From contig OX336336.1 in assembly GCA_946902875.1 (NCBI GenBank), positions 5,240,545 to 5,304,544 on the forward strand: a DNA stretch of 64,000 bases. Direction: 5' to 3'. Shown one piece after another: positions 31,188 to 43,454 of the stretch. This DNA is from Nematopogon swammerdamellus. Its lineage: Eukaryota; Arthropoda; Insecta; Lepidoptera; Adelidae. The stretch's first letter is position 1. Every line of letters begins with the position of its first letter. The position numbers and the translations under genes were made by a program. Under the pieces are notes generated by a model. It was given only the letters and a program-made list of their open reading frames with translations, was not told the origin of the DNA and did not search any database.

Positions 31188-31910
31188 ATATCACACGCTG
31201 TATCCCGACTATCGGAGTGAGCAAAATAATCGGTGTTGTTCTGCAAGGACTACGAGTATGTTCAATTACAGAACAACACCGACCATCACGTTTAGCGAAG
31301 TATTCGGACAAGATAACTATCAAGCAGCAAGTGATGCACGAAGGCCGTCCTGCTGAGCGACTCTTTGGAAGGACAGTGCCAAGGTGAGAAGTGCATTGGC
31401 GTATCTATGGTTATTTTCCAGGGTGGGCCTAGCCCCTGAAAAGCAATGGCCGATGAAGCCGAAACCCGATGTACCTACACAATAAAAGTAGGCACCTAAT
31501 TTGAACTTGAAGTGTTGAGCCGTATTTCGACCATTGATTTCGGAAATTTTCTTTACCCAAATAAAATTAAACAAAAACATTTTTTAAAGTGTTTATTTTG
31601 ATTACCTGGATGGAAATGGAATTTTATGTTGATTCCTCGACTGTAGATTATTTAAGTGTTTTTGTGTAAATTATTTAAGTGCCCACCCTAGAATTTTGGG
31701 TTGGCAACCCAACATCCTGGGGTGGGCACCAGACACTTCTGGGGTGGGCCGTGCCCACCCGGCCCCCCCTCTATATACGCCAATGGAGAAGTGGCTACCC
31801 TATTGCCCTTTAGCACGGCATCTTGACCCTAGTCGCCTTTTACGACATGCACATGGAGATATGCAGTGGGGCTATTCTTTTTAACTCCTGCCACACACGG
31901 TGCGGCGGCA
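31188..31910 (-). mobile_element. Family F element interrupted by a hAT-type MITE
   Basis: Outer parts 31188..31393 and 31786..31910 are one F copy (TATCCCGACTATCGGAGTGA; TTTTACGACATGCACATGG). The interruption is the next entry. Confidence 0.82.
31394..31785. mobile_element. Non-autonomous hAT-type element, 392 bp
   Basis: Terminal inverted repeat CATTGGCGTAT at the left and ATACGCCAATG at the right. The 8-bp sequence GAGAAGTG is present on both sides (31386..31393 and 31786..31793). Uninterrupted F copies have the corresponding sequence once. An 8-bp duplication and a CANNGGCGTA-like end are hAT hallmarks. No transposase. The interior has GTGGGC/GCCCAC-rich subterminal repeats. Confidence 0.92.
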
Positions 31911-32079
31911 TAGGCCTTTGGTCGCATAAAGTCTTCTATATCAAAATGTCCACTGTATTAAAATGTAAACCGTATTATTATGACCACACACACCTCTTAA
32001 AGTTAGTACGAATTAGAGAATCGAAAGTTCGATGAAGCTATCTATACCGTTAACCACAGATATAACAATAGCAGTGTGT

Positions 32080-32260
32080 GTAAATAAGTGTGGGAACACC
32101 ACCCATCCGCCAGATGGAACGACATTAAGACGTGTGGTGGAGGTAAGCAGGGGTTCCGTACCACCGAAGGCCGCAAGGGCCGGACTGGAGGAAAATTGAA
32201 GAAGCCATGTCCAGTAGTGTACGCAAAAACGCCTACTGACTGACAGAGGCCACCGCCCAA
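32080..32260 (+). pseudogene. LINE ORF C-terminus fragment
   Basis: Degenerate plus-strand relative of 16966..17135: CCATCCGCCAGATGGAACGA (RPPxRWND), GACTGGAGGAAAATTGAAGA (DWRKIEE), CGCCTACTGACTGAC. Frame broken. Confidence 0.65.
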
Positions 32261-33007
32261 AGCCGAAGATCGTTCAATAAAAACCGCCATCTGGAATTTT
32301 CTGCTCAGTCAACTCAAATCACGACAAAGAAAATTCCCTTCCGCCGCGCCGCGTGAGAGATTGGAGATTTCAGAAAAAAATCGCAAAGCCCCTAATTGAA
32401 AATCGCGGTGACCACCGACGGAGGAGAGGAGGCGCCCCGCGGGAACAGGCTGCGAGAGGTTCCGAGGGATTAATCGACACGTAGAGTATTAGCGCCTTCG
32501 TCGCCGTGCCGGAGGAGCTTAAAATATATTTTTCGTTTGGTAGTTTTCTTATATGTATTTTTTCACTTAGCCTTAATAACACTTTTTTTTTAATTTTCGT
32601 AAATTTTATGAAGAGCTAGGGTTTGTCCAAGGCCCGTTAGTGGACACTTCGGACACAGTTCCACCTTACCAATCTATTACCGGGAGGGACAAGTTACGTG
32701 AAACAGACGACTGTAAGTAAGTGATAGCATTGATTTTATAAAATGGTGATAGGGAAGATGAGCACTATGGGGCTGATATTAACAAATCATTGTTAAAGGC
32801 CCTAAAAATAATAATAAAAAAAAACAACAACAGCTTGTGCAACTGTGGGCCAACGATATTGAACGAAAGCAATTGTAAAATAAAATAAAACTTAAATAGA
32901 ATCAAAACATTAATTGTTGCACATCATTAAAACTTAAGTATTCTTATTATTATTTTTATCTTCAATTGTCACGCAACTCTTTTGCTACTACCTACTTACA
33001 TTCCACT
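32261..33007. other. Unassigned; CpG-rich island 32330..32530
   Basis: A GC-rich patch without open frame or repeat match stands out from the AT-rich surroundings. It could be a noncoding exon or promoter, but nothing specific supports either. Confidence 0.35.
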
Positions 33008-33011
33008 ATAT

Positions 33012-33160
33012 TATCGAATCTCAAACATCCAAAGGTTGACTGTAAGAAATCTCTGTAAGGGATAAGTCCGCCTTTGCACCTTATGTAAATTTTCCAATGT
33101 ATTTGTTACTGTTTAATGTTTACTGGAGCAATAAAGAATTTTCTATCTATCTATCTAAAA
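33012..33160 (+). mobile_element. LINE 3' terminus with (TATC)n tail
   Basis: TCTCAAACATCCAAAGGTTG, GGGATAAGTCCGCCTTTGCA, GGAGCAATAAAG, TCTATCTATCTA. Same family as 5435. Confidence 0.8.
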
Positions 33161-34284
33161 AATAAGGTGAGTGATTTTGTGGAAACATAATGGTAAGTGT
33201 GTGCATTTACCAAGATATAAATACAAGTGATTATGTTTATGAAACTGAAGAACTTTTGTTGTACAACTTTTTATTCTGAAGGAAAACCATTTTAAATAAT
33301 TTCTTAATTACAAACTATTTGTCCGCGAATCCGCTCGCGGCATTGTAGTCTTCGCAATAGACACGTCATCACCTGACCGACTTTAAAAGGGTTCCTGCCA
33401 GCGTCGCTGACTACAGAATACTAAAATGGTTATATACATGATACATAGGTAATAGATATACGAGTATTCTCTTACACTCAGATGAACTTGACACAGGTGG
33501 CTAACGTGATACTAGAGACACTTACTACACTTCTATGCTTTTATTTATACTCGTACCGCGCTGAGGAGGTCAATTCGCACGCAGGGGAATCGAGAATCGA
33601 TTACGATATTCAGAATAAAATGGAACATTTGGCAAATGTGCATTTTCAATGTAACATCGCAAATATTGAGCGACATTTCATCGTCATCATCATCATTAGC
33701 CTGTATCGGTCCACTGCTGGACATAGACCTGAGACATTTACACTGAGAAAATGCGCTATTTCTGAAGGTAAATTTATATCCCGATAAAAAAGGTTATTTA
33801 TCGCTGTAGAGGAGTCGCAATGTTACACTTGTTATACTTCTTGAGATAGGTCGATCGATTAGCACTTTATCTCGATGTAAATGTCGCTACGGAATCACCA
33901 TCTCATTTTATTCGAAATTCGTATAAGTTTCTCGTAATGTCTTGTAAATATCGTTTCGTAAATATCGTATAAGTTTCCCGTCCTATCGTACTCGATTCCC
34001 TGCTAGTGAATAGCCTCCAGTAGCGCCTTTAATTTGTAAAAATTTTCTCACATCTGGAAAAGAAAAGTAATTTATCTGAAAGTATTTGCGCGTTCAGCAG
34101 AAGTGGCTGGAGTTTTGAAGAAGATTGAATTTGATGTATTATGATATATTGTTCGTTCATGTATTTTATTAAGTTTAGCCGTATAACGAGTGACCGTATA
34201 GAATAATAAATATAAAGTGTGTTAATAATGAGTTCATATTACGTAATTTTTAAAAAGATTTACGATGTTGTTCCTAAGAAAAAA
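33161..34284. other. Mostly unassigned; short LINE scrap
   Basis: CGTCATCATCATCATTAGCC and GTCCACTGCTGGACATAGAC near 33680..33728 are a common lepidopteran LINE segment. No gene. Confidence 0.4.
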
Positions 34285-34360
34285 CATTCTTATTATGGTC
34301 TGGGCGTGTCGTCGCGTCGGCTTCTCTTGTGAGAGGTCCGAGGTTCGAATGGAACCTTGT
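34285..34360 (+). repeat. tRNA-like SINE head fragment
   Basis: CGGCTTCTCTTGTGAGAGGT and CGAGGTTCGAATGG resemble the anticodon/B-box part of the tRNA-headed SINE at 46032. No acceptor stem, so it is not a tRNA gene. Confidence 0.5.
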
Positions 34361-35358
34361 TGTTTATTTTAAATGTAATTATAATCTTTGGTCATGCCTC
34401 AAATATGTAGAAGATGTTCGAAGTTTAAATGGAAACTTCATCCAAATCGTCGAAAATCTGTGGTCGAAATCCTCTAATACTCGTACCGTACGTCATTGTC
34501 TGAGTAAATATTTGCGTAAAATTGTTACATAAGTATGTCGTTTTAATAAATTGGTTGATTTTCACGTTTTATAACACAAAACAAATTAGGGATTTGCGCA
34601 AAAAAATGTAAATGGAAAAAAAAAATTTCAATCCCGCATATTGTCAATCCCTCGAGTGTGTGCTTCGGGCTTAAGGTGCATGATGAATGGGCGCCCATGT
34701 CAAAACTCTCCGTTCTGACAGTAGGTGCGAGCTGACAAATCGGCAGTAATGTCGCGTTTCACTCGTGGGAGCTGTTTGAGACCTTGGGAGAACTATTCCA
34801 ATTCATACCTGTCCTTTAGTGGGTCTTCTGTGAAAAAAATATCTATTTATTATGGAACTGATGGAGTTTGGCAAGTTAAGTCTACACAGCGATATATTTT
34901 TACACCTCAAAAACAAACTATGGCCATGTTTATTAGCAACTTTGAGGAAAATCATTATATAGGCACAGTCTCGTACATAACAATTGACAAATTCTCATAC
35001 ACTAAATAATACCAGCCACATACAAAACTGGTACGTGGAATATGAAAAAAAAAATAAGACACTTTCTATTTAGACTTTGGTATCCTAACACCGCCTGTAT
35101 TTCTTTTTCTCGAAAGATAGCAACGAGGAGAAATAATATAAACAGCGATCAAGTGCGATTGAACTCGCGTGGAGGGTTCCGTACCATTCCGTGTTCCGCG
35201 AAAACTTTAAGACTTAGGATTTTTTTCCTTTAAGTTTTCCTGAACCCTATATTCCCAATTTTATTTTTCCCAAAAATTTAGTAGCCTCGGAGATATGTTC
35301 GATTTCCGTATATTTTTTGTATAAGTAAAATCTTTGAAAAAGCTATGTATATTAATCA
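34361..35358. other. Unassigned
   Basis: A 94-codon plus frame at 34725..35009 has no recognised motif. CGATCAAGTGCGATTGAACT at 35147 recurs at 51440, so that part is a repeat. Confidence 0.4.
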
Positions 35359-35592
35359 TTTTAAATGTTTACGGATTAACAGTAGATACTGAAGACTTAC
35401 ATAAGTCGACGTTTCGCCCGCTACGTCACGGGCAAGAAAGGTTAACAGAGTTTGACGTCTGGTACAACGGACACCAGACGTCGTCGGCTCCAGGAACTCC
35501 CGCAGTTCCTGAAGAAGCCCGTGACGTAGCGGGCGAAACGTCGACTTGTGTAAGTCTTCAGTACCTACTGTTAATCCTTTAAACATTTAAAA
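35359..35592. repeat. Palindromic element, ~75-bp arms
   Basis: TAAATGTTTACGGATTAACA ... GTCGACGTTTCGCCCGCTAC is mirrored by GTAGCGGGCGAAACGTCGAC ... The spacer contains a smaller inverted repeat, GACGTCTGG/CCAGACGTC. Likely a MITE; target duplication not clear. Confidence 0.85.
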
Positions 35593-35836
35593 TTAATATA
35601 ATCAATAGCAAACTTAAAAACATTAGTATGCATTTTTAAATTATAAGAGAGAGATATATTTGTATTCCTTATAACAAGCCCTTTCCATTGACATGTCACA
35701 TGATGCACTTGAAAAAAAAATCTCTCTAATTTATCCCCAAAAATTGACCCCAAAATATAAATTCGTTCATTTACGCTATACGTTCGATATATTTACCAAA
35801 TGTCAACTTTTTTCATCCTGTAGATTCGAAGAAAAT

Positions 35837-35962
35837 AAGCTTTGACACGCGGACAGACACACCCAGACACACCCAGACACACACACACCCAAACACACAG
35901 ACAGACAGACAGACAGGCGGAGTCGTCAAACATATACCCCTCCTTATGCGTCGGGGTTTAAT
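35837..35962 (-). mobile_element. Family E terminal part
   Basis: (CACAC/CAGA)n followed by CAAACATATACCCCTCCTTA and GCGTCGGGG, the outer end of E in minus orientation. Confidence 0.55.
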
Positions 35963-36002
35963 AAAAATAGGGAAGATGTATTCTGGCAGATTTCTGTCAA
36001 CG

Positions 36003-36303
36003 ATTTTTAGGTTTCTGTATCCCGTACGGAAGCCCATTACTAAGCCTACGCCGTCTGTCTGTCTGTCTGTCTGTCCGTCCGTCCGTCTGTCCGAGGGCTG
36101 TATCTCTTGAACCGTAACAGGTAGCTCGTTGAAATTTTCACAGAATATGTGTTATTATGACGGATATAACAACAAATAATAAAAAATAGAAAACGTTAAA
36201 AATTAAGGGGGGTTCCCATACAAGAAACGCGTTTTTTTTCAATGTTTTATTGTGGTGCGGAATCCTCGGTGCGCGAGTGCGACTCGCACTTGACCGGTTT
36301 TTT
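36003..36303 (+). mobile_element. Family D element
   Basis: TTTTTAGGTTTCTGTATCCC to TGCGACTCGCACTTGACCGG plus T-run. The middle lacks the 'gatggcgtgagtggcgctgacc' block. Confidence 0.85.
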
Positions 36304-38465
36304 TTTTTATAATTTAATGTTTACGAGACAGACGTACGTAGTGCATCGGCATGGACGAGCAGAATGGGCAGTAAATGAATTGAGCATTTTTTCAGATATT
36401 ATCTTTAAATACCGCGCGAAAGCCAATCCTGCCTAAAATAATACAATGTTAGTATGCATGACAGACTAGAGGTGTTCACAATCCGTGCAGATAGGAACGA
36501 GGAACGTGGATTAATCTCGGCGGAACCGGAAGCGCGGAGGGTCGGGAAGAACCCGTGTCACATATTTTGTTTATCTCGCAGGGGAGATAACGAGTACCTG
36601 GTAGGAAGTGTTCATCGCGTATTTGTGCAATTTTTCCGACCAAAAAGGTTTCAATAAATGGGAGACACAAATGTACGTACTATCTGGGGACCTAGTTGAT
36701 GATGCTATTATGCGGCAAATTTTATGACCTTCGGTTAAAATGTAGCTGCCGGTTGGCTCAAAATCAATATCTTTATTGTTTTTTGCGGTTTTTTACAGTG
36801 ACTCCATTACGGGTTTTTTTGAATATGCAAAATGCCTGAATGGGCGTACAATACAGCCTTCACATGCATAGAGCCATGCAAGGCTGGCTTTACAAAATAT
36901 TAAATTTACAATTTATCCATATAAAAAATATTAAAATAAAACTATACACTATAACCTAATTAAAAATGTGTACAAATTTGTACAAATTCGTATGAAAATG
37001 CTTTCATAAAGTGTGCTATGATAATGCTCTAGTAACCATTTAAATAGTCCTGTCACATATGTGGGTAATGTCACTTTAATCGACAAATAACTGTTGAACG
37101 AGACTTAACCGGAGGTTGTGAAAACGGCAAATAACAGAGCAATCCAGTGAGAGATAGCCCGCAGCCTCAGCTTTGGCTGTGATGTTGATGTCGGTATCGG
37201 ATGAAGATTGTTTTTTTTTTCATATTAATATTTTATTCATCCATTTGGTCAGGCATACATCTACGCATGACACTCAAACTTAGTACACCTACATTTAAAA
37301 TGAATAATTAATAAATAATCGATATCTATAAATAAAATATTGTGGTTCGAGCAAAAAATTGCCCTTATCAATACAATTTTACAATTTATTAATAACACCA
37401 CAACGTGCATAATGCATAAGAAAAAAAATCACAACACAAGAATAAACTTGTCAAAATAAATAAAATTGTATCTAATAAAATTCAAAGTCACGAATACAAT
37501 AATAATAATTAAAAAAACAGTAAAGAAATCCAAAATAAAATCAAATTGTATTTGTCAAAAATAAAACATTAATATCTAAATTAATATTTAATTATAAAAA
37601 TAAATTTCAATATAATTTTTTTAATTGATACAAAAGGATGAAAATAAACTAATAAAATATTAATAAAAATTCCAGAAATCAAAATGAAGAATACAATCCA
37701 ATTAAAATAAAATTTTCACGAGAAAAAAAATTATAAAATGTCAAAAGATACAATTTTACATTGACATTTTTGAGGTATTAATATACCAAACGGAATGTTT
37801 TAGAACTAAAAGTAATAAAAAGGAATAAAATAAAAAATCATATAAACATTTTATAAAACCGGACTAAAAAACTAAGGAATTAACAAAATATAAAAGTTGA
37901 GGAAATGCTGTGGTCGGGCTTGTAGAAGGATTCGAATAGACGTGAGCCCGACTACAACATTTTCCCAACTTTCCTCGTTATTTCCTCAATTTTTCAAAGT
38001 TTGGGCTTATACAATTTTTATTTTGCTCCAAGCGTAGTTAGGGTGCCTACCTACACGAATAGTTGTTACCTAATCTACATAAACCCTTCTCTCACATCTG
38101 CGCAGGCAGCTTTACTCCAACACATCAATACATTCGCAATAGAACCTGTGAGACTAAGTTATATTTCATTTCCAGACAGCTGACGACGACGACGGGGGAA
38201 TGTCTATTAACTAAACATCTATTATTAATCCGAATATCACTAGACTTTCATTAACCATTTTAGGCACACCATTAGGGAAATTGCCCAAATGAAGCTCTGG
38301 CATTTTGGGAGGGAAAATGAATTGTACGTTTACCCGCAGACTCGCCCAGAAAACACAGTCCTTTCGGTCAACCCGAGTGAATTATAGCAGGAACGCCTGC
38401 TGGATCTACAAATGTACATAGATATATCTTGCAGTTGTCGCCATGATTGATGAGTTTAATCAATA
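36304..38465. other. Unassigned, very AT-rich 37200..37860
   Basis: Long low-complexity A/T stretch. A hairpin at 37898..37972 pairs TGTGGTCGGGCT with AGCCCGACTACA. Short frames at 36454 and 38001 show no motif. No gene. Confidence 0.4.
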
Positions 38466-38790
38466 CTAATTATAAATCTATAAGGGTGATCATGGAGTAA
38501 GTTACATTGTGTTATGAGTTACTGCGTTTGTAGAGACTCTATGTATGATACTAAAACTAAATTGACGATTTTTAGAAATCTTTTCTGTATGTATGTATGT
38601 ACATATGTAAATATGTTCCTCCATAACTCTTAAACCGATCAACCGAATTTGATGAAACTTAGTACAAGCACAGGCTCTCATACAAACCGAATTGTTCCGC
38701 GCGCCGAAATAAAGGTACAGTAGCGGGTTTACTTAGTTTCTTCTTTTTAAATGCCAATTTCACGCGAGCGAAGCCGCGGGCAAAAGCTAG
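38466..38790 (+). mobile_element. Lep1-type Helitron-like element
   Basis: Plus orientation: ACTAATTATAAATCTATAAG start, TTAGTACAAGCACAGG, AATTGTTCCGCGCGCCGAAA, ending GCGAGCGAAGCCGCGGGCAA-AAGCTAG then T. Confidence 0.8.
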
Positions 38791-39183
38791 TTATACATAA
38801 GTGTTTTAGTATGATTATTAGTTTTTTGTTTTGTTTACGTTTTTTCAAGCCCTGACGCAAAAATAGGGGTGTTATAAGTTAAACGTGTGGATGGTTAAAA
38901 AGTTTCGCTTCAAAAATAATAATAATAAAACTACGGATGAACCAACACTGCAAGCTCGATATGAGACTTCTACATGCTTCTACGCTATTTTGTTCGTTCT
39001 GTTGGCTGTTCGACAGTTACCCACCGTTATTAAACAACAGGCAACTAATCCCTGAGCCACGGGCGCGTACCCAGAGCCCGGCTCGCGCAGGCGTTTAGCT
39101 TGAAACTTCTATATATGGGCGTTATAAGTCCTGGGCACGGAATATAGAATGTGAATATGAAACGGGAATACGAGTATACCGTT
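38791..39183. other. Unassigned
   Basis: CCTGACGCAAAAATAGGGGT at 38852 is a scrap of family E. Otherwise nothing. Confidence 0.4.
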
Positions 39184-39635
39184 CGGTGTTTTTCGTCCAG
39201 TTCAGTGTAACCGGCACGACCAAATTATGTATCCAAGTTTGACAAAGGCTCGTATTTGCAGTCAGAACTCTCAGTAAAATTGTTAATCTTGCTCTCAAGC
39301 TGTGTTTTCGATAGACTGTGGGCGGTGTTATTATGTGGCTAGTACCTAATTAAAATACTTGAACAAATACCCTGCGAAGTTTCTGCCCGGTACTTCTTCG
39401 TTGGTGTAATCAAACCGGATAGAACAAATGGTGGCAAGTTCGAGCACAGTCCTACTGTCATTTGAATGATCAATAAACAATAAAAAAATGGGAGCACTGA
39501 CATGACACCTAGTTCACCAAGGCCTTAAGAGCTGACATCACGGATGTAGTAAAAGTAGGTGATCTTCAGATTCATAATGAGGGGATAAAAAAAAAAGTAA
39601 AGTAAGTGATGTAGCCAACCGTGTCAGTTTACATA
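39184..39635 (+). mobile_element. 5S-headed SINE interrupted
   Basis: SINE body GTTTTTCGTCCAGTTCAGTG at 39190..39225, then about 255 bp of other sequence (including family J at 39399..39480), then the SINE 3' part GACATGACACCTAGTTCACC to 39635. A short duplication (AAAGTAAGTGATG) is inserted near the end. Confidence 0.6.
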
Positions 39636-39847
39636 AAAACATAAAACATAAATAACTAGTTTGTATTTCAGTTTTCCAACATTATTTCCATAGTTGATCA
39701 TGTCACAATTAAATGAATTCCACATTGAATGCTGCCCATTTTAGCTTTATTGAGGTGGAAAAGAAACAAAGACACAAATTAACAATTCATTTGCCAATAT
39801 TTTGTTTTGCATTAATGCGCATATATAGGACATGAAAATACATACAT

Positions 39848-40430
39848 ACAACACGCTGTATCCCGACAATCGGGGTAAGCACAGTAATCGGTGTTGTGCT
39901 GCAAGTACTCTTGTAAATTACAGTACAACACCGGCCACCACGTTTACCAATGTATTAGGACAAGATAACTATCAAGCAGCAAGTAAGGCACGAACACCCA
40001 CCTGCTGCATGACTCGGTGGCAGGACCGTTCCAAGTTGACAGGTGTCCAGCAGATTCAGATTCAGATTCAGATATTTATTTCGTCATAAAGAACAAACAA
40101 CAATAACATTGGGACATATGCATATTCAGTATAGTTCGTCATAGTTTTTGTTTTATCCCGTTCAGCAATGCAATCTATAAGGAAGAATCGGGCAAGAAAC
40201 CTTACAGAGCTTTTTTAAAAAAATGCTTAAATATAACTTACATGCTAATTTTTAGTTATGTTAACTATAACATACTACATCTAATAAAAAATAAAAATAA
40301 TAAGTAAAAGATTATGAGCATGTCGCCCTTCAGCACGGCACCTTGTCCCTTAGTCGGCTTTTACGACATGCGCGGGGCGAGATGCAGTAGGGCTATTCTT
40401 TTTAAGTGCCGACCCCACACAGACAAGAAA
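39848..40430 (-). mobile_element. Family F element interrupted by a LINE tail
   Basis: 39848..40053 and 40313..40430 are one F copy. Between them is the LINE tail of the next entry. Confidence 0.75.
40054..40312 (-). mobile_element. LINE 3' end with (GAATCT)n tail
   Basis: Minus-strand 3' end: AGATTCAGATTCAGATTCAG at the left is the tail, then TATTTATTTCGTCATAAAGA and GAAACCTTACAGAGCTTTTT. A second copy lies at 55196..55440. About 250 bp, no ORF. Confidence 0.8.
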
Positions 40431-40744
40431 ATGCATTGGAAAAACTCTAGTAGCCCATTATTCCTTTGTCTGTGGTTATACGTAGGGTACCCAGGCTGGA
40501 ACTGTAGCAATAAAAACTTAGATAAAACCAAACAACAGTAGTGCCCTCCCAGGCGCGCGTTCAAACAGCCAGCGCAGACCGAGGCGAGGCATAGACGCGC
40601 GTAAATTAGAGTCCACAGAACGGTCTACACCACAGATGATAGAAAGAGGGGCCGGATGAGACATCAAGAGCGCTCTGCATGGAAACACGCTATCACCTTG
40701 ACTTTATTACTACCAATTAAAACCATTTCTATATTCTCATTTAT
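40431..40744. other. Unassigned
   Basis: No feature recognised. Confidence 0.4.
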
Positions 40745-40990
40745 AATGTTATTTTATTCATTTATTTACACGTTTTTTCTTATATTAATTTTACATATTT
40801 ACAAACAACTTAAAATCTAAAATATGAAAATAAACGGAGTTTTCACCACCGGCGCGGGGGAGGCGGCGCGGCGGCAGGGCGTATCCAGGCTACCGATGAT
40901 GGTCGGGTCCCAAAGAGAGAAACCTCCGGACAATGCGTGCAGTGTCGAGCAGGACTGCCTTCTGGATCTGGCCCTTGACCCAAACACTCA
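40745..40990 (-). pseudogene. 5'-truncated LINE, RT-ORF C-terminus, copy 4
   Basis: Only the last ~30 coding codons (KGQIQKAVLLDTARIVRRFL) and the 3' UTR with TTCATTTATTTACACG remain. Confidence 0.72.
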
Positions 40991-41645
40991 TGTTATTATT
41001 ATGATTACTTACTTATTTTTGTCTTATTGTTTTTTTTTTTGGTTCTTGTTTTTTATTTGCTTAAATTTGATTTGTTTGTAGTAGGTAGTATTTGTTAATG
41101 TAAGGGGGCAGACATAAAACCAGCCGCACTTACCTACATGCTAGGTGTTGCATCGTGCCGTGTCTGCTCCCTTTCAGCTAAAACATGTAATTTTTCTGTA
41201 TGATATGATTAATTTATTTGGTTTTGTTTTTTTGTTTTGTTTTCATCGTCACAGCCAATGAGAGCGCGCAAAAGTGTCGACGTTATGTCCAACTCTGGGC
41301 ATAAGGCAACGACACTAACGATGTTTGATCGTCCATCTAGCCATTAATCTGTACTCTGATCTATGTTACCTAAGCTCCGTACACAGAACTTCGTCTCTAC
41401 AGAAATTACCAAACAGCTTCGCGAAATTGTTGAGCGACTCCCTTGAGCTCGGAAACGACTGAGACGAACATTTCCGAGACGCTGAGCGAGTGGAATTTGT
41501 TAGGAGAATCTGCAAACCTAGGTTTGAATATTTCCCATTAGTCAGGTTATATGTATATAACCTAGTATATAACAGTACCTACCTACATATATTTTGTGGT
41601 TTTCTGACTCGATTTTATAAATTCGCTCGCTCACATTTTTTATTA
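40991..41645. other. Unassigned
   Basis: T-rich and mixed sequence, no feature recognised. Confidence 0.4.
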
Positions 41646-41990
41646 AAAAACCGGCCAAGTGCGAGTAGAACTCGCGCACCGAGGGTTCCGTATCGCCATG
41701 CCACTCACGCCATCTATGGCGTGTTTTATGAAATGCTTTATATTAATTAAAATTCATGATTAGTTAAAATGCATCAAACTTTTTTCGGTACATGGCGCAC
41801 ATACACTTTTGTGAATTTTTTACTTTTTTTTATTTTTATTATTTGTTGTTATATCGGCCATAATAACACACATTCTGTGAAATTTTCAACGGGCTACCTA
41901 TACAGCGCTCGGACAGACGGACAGACAGACAGACAGACATCGTAGGCTTAGTAATAGGGTCCCGTACGACGAATACGGAATCCTAAAAAC
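41646..41990 (-). mobile_element. Family D element, full length
   Basis: CCGGCCAAGTGCGAGTAGAA at the left to GTACGACGAATACGGAATCC at the right, with the (GACA)n block at 41912..41938. Confidence 0.85.
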
Positions 41991-42765
41991 TATATACTAT
42001 ATACTATAGTTAATACTATATATATAGTTGTATATACTATTTTAAACTATTCTTTGTGGTTTTATACTTCAAATAGTTTGCACTAAGTGTAGGTGCTATG
42101 AATTAGGTTCATGAGAGGTTTGCTGAATGGAACATACATAATACCTAGTTATTTAAAGAAAGGAATTGGAAATGGCGGCGCTCCTATTTGTCTCTCGCTC
42201 ACACAGTATTGCCGTCTATAGAAAATAAAGCAATTGATCCAAGACAAAAATATAAAATTTAAAAAAATATACTATTCAACAATGGCCGGTCTAGCTCAAT
42301 CGTAATCTATCTAATGTATGGCCGGTAGACGTTGGCGATCATGGGGCCCCAGGGACCTCTGCCACAGAGCACAAAAACGTTTTTGTGCTCTGTGCCTCTG
42401 CGGTCAGACATTATGTCGAATTAGACCAACTGCCGCCATTACTGCCTCCCCCGCACCCACCTTCACTATCGCTAAGTATAATGTAATTAAATGTGTATGG
42501 AGTACCGGTAATGTAGATATAGGATTATTATGGGTCTGTATTTTTTTTATTTAAGAAAAAACATGTGTTGTGTGAAATCTGATTTTCTCAGGGATGAGAC
42601 CTAATAAACTTCGAAAGTAAAACATGACTTTAATGCAAAATTTCAACCAATATACTTATTATACTCGTAAATCGCGAATGGCTGCATTGACTGCGACAAA
42701 ATGTTGTACTCGTGCTGACAAACTGTAGGTCACTTCCGTTCTTACATACGGTACTAGGTCTATCT
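41991..42765. other. Unassigned; small hairpin
   Basis: CACAGAGCACAAAAACG and its complement at 42363..42396 form a hairpin inside a 78-codon frame (42318..42554). No gene called. Confidence 0.4.
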
Positions 42766-43020
42766 ATGTACGAATGTCCATGTGCGTCGTTAGACACCTT
42801 ATGAAAAAAAAGTTTGGTACCACGGCACGGCACTGTTGAAAGGTCGATCGAAGCGGCTATGTAAATAGTTCGTGTCTTCCGTCCCAGTGTAGCCGGTACG
42901 ACCGAAGGGAAGCTCTGACGCGGCACCAAGTTCACCCGGTGTTATGGGCTGACATCACGGGTGTTGTAGGTGATGCAGCCGTAGACGGGTAGCCAACCAC
43001 GTCAGTTTCCATTAAAAAAA
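42766..43020 (+). mobile_element. LINE scrap joined to 5S-headed SINE
   Basis: 42766..42805 (GAATGTCCATGTGCGTCGTT AGACACCTTATG) matches the LINE 3' UTR at 53470. 42818..43020 is a SINE body without its head, ending in an A-run. Confidence 0.7.
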
Positions 43021-43236
43021 ACATTCTTTGCCAGCTTAGGACTTCGCTCACGTTAAAGTACATAATATTTTCATTTTGTTTTAACTGAATTTTGCGCTTA
43101 ATTTTGCACTGCATTGTCCGCCCTATGTGCTTCTCCACATTCTCCACAGTCTAATTCTAAAGGTTAGTTTGCCAAGAATTCTACATTGCACTAAACTCGC
43201 CTTTTGTGTTCCATGTTTTTATCATGTGCAATAAAG

Positions 43237-43454
43237 TATATTTTATTTTATTTTATTTAATTTTATTTTATTTTATTTTATTTTATTTTATTTTATTTTA
43301 TTTTATTTTATTTTATTTTATTTTATTTTATTTTATTTTATTTTATTTTATTTTATTTTATTTTATTTTATTTTATTTTATTTTATTTTATTTTATTTTA
43401 TTTTATTTTATTTTATTTTATTTTATTTTATTTTATTTTATTTTATTTTATTTA
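43237..43454. repeat. (ATTTT)n microsatellite, about 218 bp
   Basis: About 43 copies of the pentamer, interrupted once near 43257. The open frame reading repeated FILFY is a by-product. Confidence 0.98.

Noticed and set aside
37200..37860. Very AT-rich stretch as an origin or matrix attachment site
   Set aside because: Base composition alone cannot support either.
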